64,000 bases of DNA, from contig NZ_JAQGCZ010000008.1 in NCBI RefSeq assembly GCF_027706845.1, forward strand, positions 124,001-188,000, in the 5' to 3' direction. The notes beneath the pieces are model-generated. The model was not told the DNA's origin, searched no databases, and saw only the letters and a list, made by a program, of their open reading frames with translations. Positions 33,344 to 42,342 of the stretch are shown here, one piece after another. The position numbers and the translations under genes are program-made. The DNA comes from Mycolicibacterium sp. BiH015 (GTDB taxonomy: Bacteria; Actinomycetota; Actinomycetes; Mycobacteriales; Mycobacteriaceae). The stretch's first letter is position 1, and each line of letters begins with the position of its first letter.

Positions 33344-34963
33344 TTATGTGGGGTACTCGTCGCGGTTCGGCACGCACTGAGGGCATCGGAGGGGTCGCCT
33401 GCCGCGGGTGCGCGGCCGTTCCCAGCTGGACATGCATTCGGTACAGGTAAGCGTTTCGATCGCCGGTGGCGTCAACGCCTTCGGCGGTCGCCCCGCGCTA
33501 CCACTCTTCCCGGTGTCAGATCGACTGCCGCGGCACGGACCACAGAGTGGGGCACTGGATCGTCGAGCCGCCATCCAGGAGTTGCCGCAGCTGCCGCACA
33601 CCTGTGCCACACCAGGATTCGCGATCGTCGTGACCGGCAGCAAGTTTTGCGTTGCGAGAGCCCGGCGGTAGTCGGAAAACGACGCGACGGGGACGCCGAA
33701 GCGGCGAGCGGCGTCGATCTTAGTCGATTCCGATGCCGTGTCGGCGGCGATAAGAAGTCCACAGGACTTGGTTAGCGAATCGTGCGTGACAAGTCCGAAA
33801 CGGCGCGCTTCGGGTTCGACGACGGTTTCCCGGTCGATAGGCTCACCGAGCTCGTCGAGAGCGGCCCCGGTAAAGCACACCTTCATTCCAGCTTCCAGCC
33901 TGATGGTGGATTCGGTGATCCGGTAGGTGTTCGTGCGGCGAGTGACGAGCTTTGCGTCTAGTTCGAGAAGCGCTGCTGCACGGCATAACTGGTCGAGCTC
34001 GACGTCGGTTATCACAGAGTCTTCGAGTGCGGCATCGATCAGGCCGTTCAGAAATTCCCGGTGAGCACGTTCTCGTTGCCGGCCGTCGAGGCCGAGCTCG
34101 TCGGCAAGCGCGGAAAGTTCACTTCGTTCCTCAGCAGTCAGCTGAAGGTCGCTGATAGCACGGTCGAGCAGCGTCACGTACGGAGCAACATCGGGATCGG
34201 CGTGCACACCTCGCGCGAGCTCGGCAAGGTAGGGGACATCATCAAGGGTCGCGCTACCGAATCCGTCGCGCGTGAGAACGCGCCGTGGGGCGACGTAGCG
34301 CAAAGGCATCGCCGATACGGGTGAGCAGCAACCGCTGAACATGTCTGCGACCGCAAACAGCAGCTGGCCAGTCGCTCTCGCGTCGGCAAGTGCCCGGTGG
34401 GCATTCCCCGTCTCGATCTCGTACTCGGCACAGGCGACAGACAGTTTGCATCCAGTGGCGTGCAGAGTGTCGAAGCCTTCCCCCCAGTCGATATCGATTG
34501 CGGTACGGGAAAATTCGCGCTCAATCATGCGAGTGTCGAAACGCAAGTTGTGGCCGACTATCACAGCACCATGCAGCCGGGCCGCGAGATGGTGAGCAAC
34601 ATCGTCGAAAGTCGGGGCGTCAACAAGCATGGAGGCGGTGACTCCGTGAATCCATGTCGGACCGGGGTCGCGGTGCGGATTAATCAACGTGTCGAACTCA
34701 TCGATAATCGCGCCGGAGGAGTCCATGGTCACGACGGCGACCTCGACGACGCGGTCTGAGCGGTACAGACCGGTGGTTTCGACATCGATGACGGCGATGC
34801 GCTCGGCTCCGGCGAGAGCCTGCGCAACGCCCCGCGCTGCGGTGCCAATGTCGGGGCTGGGCGCCATGGTGTGAGTCCAGCCGGTCCACTCGGCACCTGT
34901 CCACCACCGAAGGCTTGCCTGCTTCCATGGGTCGGCATACCAGCCCGGTGCCACGTTGCTCAT
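33344..34963 (-). CDS. DnaQ-like exonuclease with BRCT and zinc ribbons
   Basis: 539 residues from ATG 34963, behind GGGGGAGGACC. Domains in order: an N-terminal DUF2510-like Trp-rich patch (APGWYADPW...RWWTGAEWTGW, 5-29); DnaQ-type 3'-5' exonuclease (54-210) with Asp60 and Glu62 in IDVETTG, VGHNLRFD at 136-143 and HRALADARA at 189-197; a helical middle resembling a TerB-like region (250-335); a BRCT domain (358-435, MKVCFTGAALDELGEP...CGLLIAAD); and two zinc ribbons with Cys pairs at 456/459-474/477 and 507/510-527/530. The exonuclease plus BRCT layout recalls DNA polymerase epsilon-like repair proteins. The role may be nucleic-acid processing in plasmid upkeep or defence. No partner gene is adjacent. 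Confidence 0.8.
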   Translation of the reverse strand: MSNVAPGWYADPWKQASLRWWTGAEWTGWTHTMAPSPDIGTAARGVAQALAGAERIAVIDVETTGLYRSDRVVEVAVVTMDSSGAIIDEFDTLINPHRDPGPTWIHGVTASMLVDAPTFDDVAHHLAARLHGAVIVGHNLRFDTRMIEREFSRTAIDIDWGEGFDTLHATGCKLSVACAEYEIETGNAHRALADARATGQLLFAVADMFSGCCSPVSAMPLRYVAPRRVLTRDGFGSATLDDVPYLAELARGVHADPDVAPYVTLLDRAISDLQLTAEERSELSALADELGLDGRQRERAHREFLNGLIDAALEDSVITDVELDQLCRAAALLELDAKLVTRRTNTYRITESTIRLEAGMKVCFTGAALDELGEPIDRETVVEPEARRFGLVTHDSLTKSCGLLIAADTASESTKIDAARRFGVPVASFSDYRRALATQNLLPVTTIANPGVAQVCGSCGNSWMAARRSSAPLCGPCRGSRSDTGKSGSAGRPPKALTPPAIETLTCTECMSSWERPRTRGRRPLRCPQCVPNRDEYPT

Positions 34964-35250
34964 TTGCAGGTCCTCCCCCATAGGTTTCTGCAAATCAGAG
35001 CGTACTTTCCGCACAGCATTAACTACTGCGTTTCGGCTCGACCGCTGCCCGCGCGTCCACAAAAGCAGGCCTATTGCAAGTTGCATGGCGTTGGACAAAG
35101 AAGGAGAGGTTGGGGTTCGACGCTGCACGCCGGGACTGTTGACCCTTTCGACCTCAGGACCTGATGCCACGCCGCAGCGCGCGCGATGCCGACCCGCAGA
35201 CCCGGCGGAAGCGCCTGCGGCCCTGCAACTCCGCATGCACTGATCCCCTT
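34964..35250. other. Intergenic upstream of the exonuclease gene
   Basis: 287 bases holding the exonuclease promoter. A GCATTAACTACTGCG-type AT-richer patch near 35015-35030 is the best promoter candidate. No gene is supported. Confidence 0.35.
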
Positions 35251-35364
35251 CGGGGACAGTACGTTTCGTTGCCTTTTCTGGCTCTCCAGTCTAGCTGGCG
35301 GGCAAGTCGGGCAAGGACGCCGGCGGCGCGGGCCGCTGCGCGGCGCTGGGCCTGACGGCGCGCA
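35251..35364 (+). repeat. Direct repeat, copy B (114 bases)
   Basis: Second copy of the repeat at 33188-33301, same orientation, starting GGGGACAGTACGTTTCGTTG. It lies 145 bases upstream of the ParB-like gene. With copy A it brackets about 2 kb containing one gene, as left by gene-cassette insertion or an old tandem duplication. Confidence 0.75.
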
Positions 35365-35509
35365 AACTTCCCCGAGACGGCCTTCGGCCTGGGAAACTCT
35401 GCGCCCGGGACCCTGCCCTTGGTTGCCCTTTGCCAGCTGACGACCTTCGTGCCAGAAACGGCGAAAGAACAGGCGGCCACCCGGTCGCCCCTATCGAAGG
35501 AGGTCTCCC

Positions 35510-37126
35510 ATGACCGGCACCAGCACCACCACCGAGGGCCAGAAACACGAACAGGCCACGATCGCCCACCTCGATCCCGAGAAACTGCTCATCGGCGACA
35601 ACGTCCGTGACCTGCCCACCCTCAGCGACGCGTTTGTCCACAGTGTCCGCGAACACGGTGTGCTGCAACCCATCACGGCATTACGTGATACCGCCACCGG
35701 CGAGGTCACCGTCCTCGACGGCCAGTTGCGCACCCTGGCCGCCCGCGAGGCGGGCCTGGTCACGATCCCGGTGTATCTGCGCGACGACACCACCATGGAC
35801 ACGAAGGCCGCCGTCGCCGTCCGGGTAGCTCATCAGATCGTCACCAACGATCAGCGCAGCGGCCTCACCGACGCCCAACGGGCCCGCGGCATCCAGCAGA
35901 TGCTCGATGCGGGTGTCACCGTCGCCAAAGTCGCCAAACGTCTTGCCGTGCCCAAGGACACCGTCACCGCGGCACGCACCGTGACCGGGTCGACGTGCGC
36001 CTTGGACGCGCTCAACGACGGTCAACTGAGCTTGACCGAAGCCGCCGCCTTGACCGAATTCGACACGGACCCCGATGCGGTGACTCGCCTGATCAACGTG
36101 GCGGGCCAACCCCAGTTCGCGCACACCGTCGCCGCGCTGCGCCAGGAACGCGAGACCGCGCAAGCCTACGACGACGCCGCGGCGGCCTGGCGTGAGCGCG
36201 GGTTCCGGATCCTCGATCAGCCACCGCTGTGGCGTGACACCACGTGTGTGGAGTTGCGGTATCTGCGCCGTGACGGCGAATCCGTCACCGAGGCCGTCGT
36301 GACCGACCCCGCCCATTGGGCGGTGCTGCTGGAGGAGACTGCCAGCTTCGTCGACCGCGGCACCGGCGAACCCGTCGCCGAGGACGACATCGACTTCGAC
36401 ACCGAACACCGCCCCGACAGCGACGCCGCCGGCGGACTGCGCCACTTCGGCACCGTCATCGAGAAGCCGACGTTCACCGCCCGCTACTACTGCCTCGACT
36501 ATCAAGCCGCCGGGCTCGACCTCGTCGAGTTTCTGGCCAACGCCCGACCCGTGGCACCCACCGATCCAGACGCCGCCAACGAGCAGGACGGTAGCGGCGA
36601 GACCGCGCACGCTGAGGCGCAGCGCCGAGAACGGAGGAAGGTGTTGGCGCTCAACCGACTCGGGGTCGCCGCGCAGGAGGTCCGCCGTGATTTCGTCGCC
36701 AAGCTGCTGACCCGCAAGACCCCACCCAAGGGGGCGGCGATCTTCGTGGCCGACTGCCTGACCCGTGACGGTTATCTGCTGACGCAGAACAACTGTGGCG
36801 AGCTGGCCGCCGAGCTGCTGGGCCTCAACGACGGTGCCGCACTCCGTGACGCCGTGGCTTCCCTCGGTGCCACCGGGGATGGCCGTGCCCAGATGTTCAC
36901 CTTGGCCTTGGTTCTCGGCGCGCTGGAGGCTCGCACGCCGAAAGACGCCTGGCGCAACGCCGCCACGGCGCAGGGTGTCAGCGGTCACTGGGCGCGATCG
37001 GTCACCATCGCGGACTATTTGACGTTCCTGGCAGCCAACGGCTACACCCTGGCCCCCGTCGAACAGGTTGCCTCAGGGGAGCTGTCGGCGGACGAACTCT
37101 TCGACCGCGACAGCATCGACGAATAA
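35510..37126 (+). CDS. parB: ParB/RepB-like DNA-binding protein
   Basis: 538 residues, behind GAAGGAGG. The N-terminal ParB/Srx nuclease-like domain shows LLIGDNVRDLPTLSDAFVHS, then VREHGVLQPITALRD and VLDGQLRTLAAREAG, where the usual GxRR CTP/nuclease box is changed to GQLRT. A helix-turn-helix follows (GVTVAKVAKRLAVPKDTVTA, about 135-155). The C-terminal 300 residues are specific to long actinobacterial plasmid ParB proteins. The likely role is plasmid partition or transcription control. No ParA gene lies next to it, which is unusual for a classic partition operon. Confidence 0.8.
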   Translation: MTGTSTTTEGQKHEQATIAHLDPEKLLIGDNVRDLPTLSDAFVHSVREHGVLQPITALRDTATGEVTVLDGQLRTLAAREAGLVTIPVYLRDDTTMDTKAAVAVRVAHQIVTNDQRSGLTDAQRARGIQQMLDAGVTVAKVAKRLAVPKDTVTAARTVTGSTCALDALNDGQLSLTEAAALTEFDTDPDAVTRLINVAGQPQFAHTVAALRQERETAQAYDDAAAAWRERGFRILDQPPLWRDTTCVELRYLRRDGESVTEAVVTDPAHWAVLLEETASFVDRGTGEPVAEDDIDFDTEHRPDSDAAGGLRHFGTVIEKPTFTARYYCLDYQAAGLDLVEFLANARPVAPTDPDAANEQDGSGETAHAEAQRRERRKVLALNRLGVAAQEVRRDFVAKLLTRKTPPKGAAIFVADCLTRDGYLLTQNNCGELAAELLGLNDGAALRDAVASLGATGDGRAQMFTLALVLGALEARTPKDAWRNAATAQGVSGHWARSVTIADYLTFLAANGYTLAPVEQVASGELSADELFDRDSIDE

Positions 37127-37361
37127 AGTAGCGGCGGCGGGGCCGGTACAGACGCCGGCCTCGCCGCCAATTCCGAAACGAATTGCAGCCAGCATTCGTC
37201 ATTAATGCCAGAGTCCAGCGTCTCTCCAAAGGCGCTGCGGGAGCGGTCATCCGATGGCTTCTCCTGTGGATCGAAAGTTTCTGCGGATATCCGCAATTAC
37301 TGCATTTCGTTGTCGGAGAACGCAAATAGAATAGAAGCAGAGAAAGAGAAAGGCCCGCGTT
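37127..37361. other. Intergenic, AT-rich leader of redoxin gene
   Basis: 235 bases, clearly less GC-rich than the surroundings, especially 37265-37350 (ATATCCGCAATTACTGC and AAATAGAATAGAAG). It probably holds the promoter of the redoxin gene. No small gene is supported. Confidence 0.4.
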
Positions 37362-37598
37362 ATGCATTCCATCACCGTCTACACCAAGCCGGGATGCCCC
37401 CAGTGCCGCGCCACCACGCGGGCGCTAGACCGAGCTGGCCTGGACTACGAATGCGTCGACATCAGCACCGATCCCGAGGAGCGCGACTTCGTGATGAGTC
37501 TCGGCTATCTGCAAGCACCGATCGTCGTCGCGGCCGACCGGCACTGGAGCGGCTTCAGGCCCGACCACATCACTGACCTCGCCACTGACGTTGCCTGA
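37362..37598 (+). CDS. NrdH-like glutaredoxin
   Basis: 78 residues. The redox motif Cys12-Pro-Gln-Cys15 in KPGCPQCRATTRALDRAGL and the later LQAPIVVA cis-proline segment identify a thioredoxin-fold NrdH/glutaredoxin-like protein, length 70-85 as usual. NrdH reduces class Ib ribonucleotide reductase. On a plasmid it may support nucleotide supply during DNA transfer. It lies 42 bases ahead of the DnaB-N-like gene and may share its transcript. Confidence 0.88.
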   Translation: MHSITVYTKPGCPQCRATTRALDRAGLDYECVDISTDPEERDFVMSLGYLQAPIVVAADRHWSGFRPDHITDLATDVA

Positions 37599-37640
37599 CA
37601 ACGGGTATTACCGCATTCTCGCCCCGAAACGGATGACACC

Positions 37641-38231
37641 ATGACCACCGCACCGGACGCCCCCCGCCAGCAGGGCCGCGCGCTCGCGCTGGTCCCCGGC
37701 GACGCCGAGCCGGTAACACCCAAGGCTCAGCGGATCCTCGACCTGTGGGATCCCGAAGCCCAACTGCTAGGCGCGTTGCTGCACCTGCGCGCCGGCGACG
37801 TCGCGCCCATCCTCGAACTGGTTCCCGCCGAGGCGATTTGGCGACCGGACCACCGCTGGATCTACGAACTCATCGGCCATCTCGTCGGCACCGGAGCCGA
37901 CCCGGACCCTGTCGTCGTCCTCAACACGGCACGGCACCGCCCACCGGCCGACGCCGCCCATCCCGGCGAGCCGGTGACCGCCGGCCGCCACCACCGCCTC
38001 GCGGTACACCTCGCCGACCTCTACACCCGCGTGATCGCCCCCAGCTCCGCGAAACAGTACGCGCGGGAAGTCCTCGACAACGCCTACCGCCGCGCTGTCG
38101 CGTTCCACGGCACCCGCATGACCCAGCTCGCCGACACCGACGCCGACCGCGACACCCTCACGACCTACCTCAGCACCATGCGCGCCGAACTCGCTGATCT
38201 GTGGCGCCGCCTCGATGCGGTCCAGCGGTAG
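37641..38231 (+). CDS. DnaB N-terminal-domain-like protein
   Basis: 196 residues. The segment DPEAQLLGALLHLRAGDVAP, then PAEAIWRPDHRWIYELIGHL and DPVVVLNTARH, matches the N-terminal domain of the replicative helicase DnaB (primase- and loader-binding part). The RecA-like helicase domain is absent. Such stand-alone DnaB-N proteins are common on mycobacterial plasmids and phages and could modulate replication. The C-terminal part is a helical extension of unknown use. Confidence 0.75.
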   Translation: MTTAPDAPRQQGRALALVPGDAEPVTPKAQRILDLWDPEAQLLGALLHLRAGDVAPILELVPAEAIWRPDHRWIYELIGHLVGTGADPDPVVVLNTARHRPPADAAHPGEPVTAGRHHRLAVHLADLYTRVIAPSSAKQYAREVLDNAYRRAVAFHGTRMTQLADTDADRDTLTTYLSTMRAELADLWRRLDAVQR

Positions 38232-38247
38232 GGCGCGGGGTTCTCGT

Positions 38248-38561
38248 CGCCTGCGGCGCCGGTGGGTTGGGTGCCTGCTCACCTTTGATTTGCCTGTCAG
38301 CGTGGGCCCAGTGTGACCGCTGGGGGCCCGTCGGGGTCAACCCACGGCGCTGATCGCGCTCGCCCGTTCTCCGCTGCGCTGCGCCCGTGCGGCTCCAGGC
38401 ACATTTCGTCCCCTACCGAAGCTCGCTGACGCTCGCGGGGGACGAAATTGCCCTCCAGCGCGGCGCCTCGGAGGGGTTGACCCCGCCACCCCAGCGGTCC
38501 CCCACCCCACACGCCAACCGGCGCACCCATCACCTACCACAACGGAGAAAACACCATGACC
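38248..38561 (+). repeat. Conserved leader repeat, copy 1
   Basis: About 314 bases from CGCCTGCGGCGCCGGTGGG to ATGACC, almost identical to 41010-41324 (about 95 percent by eye). The copy ends exactly with the ribosome-binding site CAACGGAGAAAACACC and start codon of the next gene. It contains an 11-base perfect stem: ATTTCGTCCCC at 38403-38413 with GGGGACGAAAT at 38438-38448. A shared promoter and structured 5' leader are the simplest explanation. Confidence 0.85.
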
Positions 38562-39098
38562 CACAGCGCAGCGGCCGTGCACACCACACCCCCGGCCACC
38601 ATCACCCACACCACCGCCGTCCTGATCGGCGAACTCCACTCCGACATCGCCGTCTATCACGCCCAAACCACCGACGCGCGCATCGGATTGATCTTCGGCA
38701 CCACCCTGATGACTTTCTACTCGGCGGCCGCCGTCCAAGGACTGCTGGAAGCCTTCGCCGCCGCCCGCGGCGCCTCCACCCGGATCCCGCGCCGCATCGC
38801 CGCACCGAACACCGCCGCCGCACCGGAGCCGTTCGCCCGCACCACCCTGGCCGTCGAATGGACCCGCCGGCCCGCCTACTGCGTCGTCCCACAAACCGGA
38901 ACGACCAAGGCCGGCGCCACCGCGGTGCACTGGATCGACCTGCACTGCGGGCCGCTGACCTTCCAGATCCGCGACCACATCGCCCTCACCTCGACCCTGC
39001 TGCTGCTCACCCGCACTCACAAGACCGCCACCGCGGTCTTCCTCGACGGAGCGCGCCACACCGCCGACCCCACCCGCGACGACTACCGCCCGCAGTAA
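38556..39098 (+). CDS. Hypothetical protein behind conserved leader
   Basis: 180 residues, ribosome-binding site CGGAG. Soluble, alpha/beta pattern, with LIFGTTLMTFYSAAAVQGLL and EAFAAARGA near the middle and VHWIDLHCGPLTFQIRDHIA later. No domain recognised. It shares a nearly identical 314-base leader with the DUF4192-like gene at 41319, so both are probably expressed under the same conditions, such as on plasmid entry. Codon usage is strongly GC-biased. Confidence 0.7.
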   Translation: MTHSAAAVHTTPPATITHTTAVLIGELHSDIAVYHAQTTDARIGLIFGTTLMTFYSAAAVQGLLEAFAAARGASTRIPRRIAAPNTAAAPEPFARTTLAVEWTRRPAYCVVPQTGTTKAGATAVHWIDLHCGPLTFQIRDHIALTSTLLLLTRTHKTATAVFLDGARHTADPTRDDYRPQ

Positions 39099-39184
39099 CG
39101 TCCCAGGTGCACCCGGCCACCTCCCTCGGTGGCTGGGTGCACCACCGCAATACCTGTGACGGGCCCGGCCCCCGACACGGAAGA

Positions 39185-39505
39185 ATGAGCGTGGTGGACA
39201 TCGACTTCGCGCTTGGCCGGCAGTTCCTCGACCTCGACGGCCGGCCCCGCCAGCTTCGCTTCCGCTGCGACGCCGGCGACACTGGCGGCGATATCCTTTC
39301 TGGCACCGGACAACTCCTCGCCGTCATCGCCGACCCACAACGACCGGACCTCAACGACGTGGTCGCGCTAAGCCGACCCGGTGTCGCCTTCGCCGACATC
39401 GAAGCCGCACTTGACGGTTGGCAGCAGTGGGCTGCTCTCGGCGAGGAAGCCGTGAGCCTAACCGAGATTCGACGCCGCATTCAGGCTGCCGGACTGAACG
39501 ATTAG
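39185..39505 (+). CDS. Hypothetical protein
   Basis: 106 residues from ATG 39185 behind CACGGAAGA. No membrane segment; the middle reads LLAVIADPQRPDLNDVVALS and the end is a helix-turn region (EEAVSLTEIRRRIQAAGLND). No family recognised. It follows the 180-residue gene by 86 bases on the same strand. Confidence 0.55.
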   Translation: MSVVDIDFALGRQFLDLDGRPRQLRFRCDAGDTGGDILSGTGQLLAVIADPQRPDLNDVVALSRPGVAFADIEAALDGWQQWAALGEEAVSLTEIRRRIQAAGLND

Positions 39506-39602
39506 ACCGGCGCACCGCGGGATCCGCGCAGGCAGCGCCCGCGTTCGCAGCAACTCCGCCGCACGCTCGAGAGTTCCGCGACCGCCGTGCGAGCCAGCTG
39601 AA

Positions 39603-40733
39603 TCACATGGTCCTTCTGTCGAAGGTTGCGACAGATACGACTCCGTGATGACCACATCGGTTACCGCCGTCGCGTTTCGCCCGGTACATCGCGAAGTCTG
39701 CAGCCGAAATGAGACGGTCAAGGGCGGTGTCGGCCATAGTCGCCGAGATCGAGCCCAACTGCACGCAGGCCGTTCCCAGGCTCGCGGTGACGGGCAACCG
39801 GAGATTCGCGATGGCATCGCAAACATCCTGAAAGCGCGACAGCGCTCCGGCCGACGAAATGACGTCGGCGATCAAGAACTCTTCGCCACCGCTGCGGCAA
39901 ACGATGGCGGTCGCGGAGGTGCTGCGGCGAAGTTCTTCGGCGACTGCAATCAAGGCTTGGTCACCGGCCGGGTGCCCGTACTGATCGTTGAGGGCTTTGA
40001 ATTTGTCTAGGTCGACCATCGCGATGACGAGGTACGCGCCCACTTCTTGGGCGCGCATCAGCAGCCGATGTGTTTCCCGGCGAAACGCACGCCGATTGAG
40101 CAAGCCGGTCAGCGGATCATGATTGGCCTCGGCCAGATCGCCCTTATACGTCCGTATGAGAGCATGAAAAGCGATCATTACCGCGGCGTTAGCCTGCAGG
40201 ACCAGAAGTAGATCAACGACAGCTAACGCGACGTGGCCTGCGATCGCGAGCCTCACCGCCTGCCAGGCGGTGAGGACAGCGAAGGCGCCGCCCAGCACGA
40301 GCAGGGTCCGCGTCGAGTGGAACAGAGCGACATACCCAGAAATGGTCGTGAAGGTGATACATCCCAGCAGAGCTGCCAAGGGATTCGGATAGGCCAGACA
40401 GGCGAGAATGATCGACCCAGCAGTGAGGGCGGCGAAGACCAGCGATTGTCTGTACGTCGGCCAGCGCCTCAGCCAGATGGCCGCGCCCCCAAATCCTCCG
40501 GCGATAGCAAGGACCATCATGGCGACGCCCGGTTGGCCCTTCGGGCCCTCGGGACCGGTCAGCAAAACGAACACGGCGCCTGCCATAAACAGCCAGGTCG
40601 CCGCGATGAACAGGCGTGCAGCCTTCGCGACACCCCGCGACTCAAGCGAGCTGCTGAGCCACTCGTAATGGCCGATCGCGCTGTGAGATCGCGTCATTAA
40701 CGCCATCTCGGTGACCGCAAGCCGCTTGGACAT
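39603..40733 (-). CDS. Membrane GGDEF diguanylate cyclase
   Basis: 376 residues. Five to six membrane helices lie between residues 38 and 192, then a GGDEF domain with NHDPLTGLLNRRAF, VDLDKFKALNDQYGH and the active loop RSGGEEFLIAD (GGEEF at 282-286). Catalytic residues are intact and an RxxD inhibitory site is not seen. It is the second diguanylate cyclase of the window, and no EAL or HD-GYP phosphodiesterase accompanies them. Transcribed leftward, alone. Confidence 0.88.
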   Translation of the reverse strand: MSKRLAVTEMALMTRSHSAIGHYEWLSSSLESRGVAKAARLFIAATWLFMAGAVFVLLTGPEGPKGQPGVAMMVLAIAGGFGGAAIWLRRWPTYRQSLVFAALTAGSIILACLAYPNPLAALLGCITFTTISGYVALFHSTRTLLVLGGAFAVLTAWQAVRLAIAGHVALAVVDLLLVLQANAAVMIAFHALIRTYKGDLAEANHDPLTGLLNRRAFRRETHRLLMRAQEVGAYLVIAMVDLDKFKALNDQYGHPAGDQALIAVAEELRRSTSATAIVCRSGGEEFLIADVISSAGALSRFQDVCDAIANLRLPVTASLGTACVQLGSISATMADTALDRLISAADFAMYRAKRDGGNRCGHHGVVSVATFDRRTM

Positions 40734-41009
40734 GCTCCCAACCCACGCACGACCAAGACTCCGCTAACCCCCCCCGGCTAAAGCTATCCATCATGTGACC
40801 AGTGGTGACTATACGTCCAGCGAACACACTCACAGGGGACAAATCGCAAAGCCACACCATGGTGCAGCCGCTCTGTACGACCATCCATCGTCAGGCAACG
40901 CATCAGCTGCACCATCCCGATGTGGGCGACGTCAACGCTCGGCTCTCTCGCTGTTCGGTTCCCGCTTGCGGGCCACTTCGACCCGCCCGCTTCGGGCGGT
41001 GGGTGGCGG
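40734..41009. other. Intergenic between diguanylate cyclase and second leader repeat
   Basis: 276 bases. A hairpin with arms ACCCGCCCG and CGGGCGGTGGGT (about 40980-41004) lies just ahead of the leader repeat and could be a terminator, though no T-run follows. The leftward promoter of the cyclase gene should lie near 40740-40800. Confidence 0.4.
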
Positions 41010-41324
41010 CGCCTGCGGCGCCGGTGGGGTTGGGTGCCTGCTCACCTTTGATTTGCCTGTCAGCGTGGGCCAAGTGTGACCGCTGGGGGCCCGTCGTGGT
41101 CAACCCACGGCGCTGATCACGCTCGCCCGTTCTCCGCTGCGCTGCGCCCGTGCGGCTCCAGGCACATTTCGCCCCTTACCGGAGCTCGCTGACGCTCGCG
41201 GGGGACGAAATTGCCTTCCAGCGCGGCGCCTTCAAGGGGTTGACCCCGCCACCCCAGCGGTCCCCCACCCCACACGCCAACCGGCGCACACATCACCTAC
41301 TGCAACGGAGAAAACACCATGACC
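41010..41324 (+). repeat. Conserved leader repeat, copy 2
   Basis: Second copy of the leader at 38248-38561, same orientation, one base longer (an extra G near 41027). It ends with CAACGGAGAAAACACC and the ATG of the DUF4192-like gene. The internal stem carries one change (ATTTCGCCCC against GGGGACGAAAT), while the loop GCTCGCTGACGCTCGC is unchanged. Confidence 0.85.
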
Positions 41325-42273
41325 ACAGCAGAACTGGACTTCACCAGCCCCGCCGAGATCCTCGCCGCGCTGCCGCACATACTCGGCTACATCCCCACCT
41401 CAGACCTCATCGTCCTGGCCCTCGATGCGGCGCACACCGCACCGCACATCGCCGTGTGCGCCGCGATCCGCGCACCGCTCACCCTCAGCGAGGATGATGC
41501 GCACCGCTTCCCCGAGCTGTGCGGTCTGACCGCCGACCGCACACCCGGAGCTCTGCTGGTCGCGGTCGCCGCCGATCACCGCAGCGCACCCACGGTGCGT
41601 GCTCTCCCAGGTGCGCGCCGCGCTGCGCCGCACCGGCATCCTGGTGCACCGCACACTGACCACCGCGACCGTCACCGACGCCGGGCACTGGCTCGACGCC
41701 GACACCGGCGAGCACGGCCCCACCATGCCCTACACCGACTCCGCCGCCACCGCCCTGGGCGTCCTCCAAGGCCGCGTCATCGCCGCCTCACGGGCCGACA
41801 TGGCCGACGAATTCGCCCTCGCCGAACTCGCACCCCAGCTCGACATCGACGACCTGCCTAGCCTCGTCGCCAACACAACCGCCGAGCTGCACCACGTCAT
41901 CACCGAGAACGAATATCCGTCAACACAACTGGGCGCCCGCACCGCCCTGTCCGTCACCGCCCACGTCGGACTCCGCGACAGCTTCCTGCGCCTCGGCGCC
42001 TATCACGAGCTCGCCGCTGCTCGCACCTGGACCCTCATCGCCGCCCACCACCGCGGCCACGCCCGGACCGAATTACTGGCCATGGCCGCCCTGACCTACT
42101 ACGCCGCCCAGGACACCGTCCGCGCCGGACTCGCCCTGCAGCACGCCCGCCAAGCCCTCGACGACGACGCCGAACTGCCCACCCTCGCCCTACTGACCCA
42201 GCAGGCACTCCAAACAGCGCTGCCGCCCAACAGAATCCGCACACTGCTCACCGGACCGGCTGGCCCCCGTTAG
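41319..42273 (+). pseudogene. DUF4192-like gene with a frameshift
   Basis: The N-terminus reads SPAEILAALPHILGYIPTSD, then LIVLALD, the typical opening of DUF4192 proteins of actinobacterial plasmids and phages. After about residue 92 (near 41597) the homologous sequence continues in another frame (GTG 41599 onward, VLSQVRAALRRTGILVHRTL) to the stop at 42273. Total length would be about 317 residues, as expected for the family. A one-base indel near 41597 explains it. It could be a real mutation or a sequence error; no slippery heptamer is seen for programmed shifting. Function of the family is unknown. Confidence 0.75.
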
Positions 42274-42342
42274 GCGGGCCCGTCACCTGCGCCGGCGCGG
42301 TACCCCACCACGGGGCGCCGCGCCGGCGTATCCGTCAGTGCG

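Noticed and set aside
38248..41324. Repeats considered as a CRISPR array or IS ends
   Set aside because: Only two long copies, 2.4 kb apart, each ending at a start codon; no spacers, no transposase and no terminal inverted repeats.
41597..41605. Programmed frameshifting in the DUF4192-like gene
   Set aside because: No slippery heptamer or downstream structure was seen; a mutation or sequence error is simpler.
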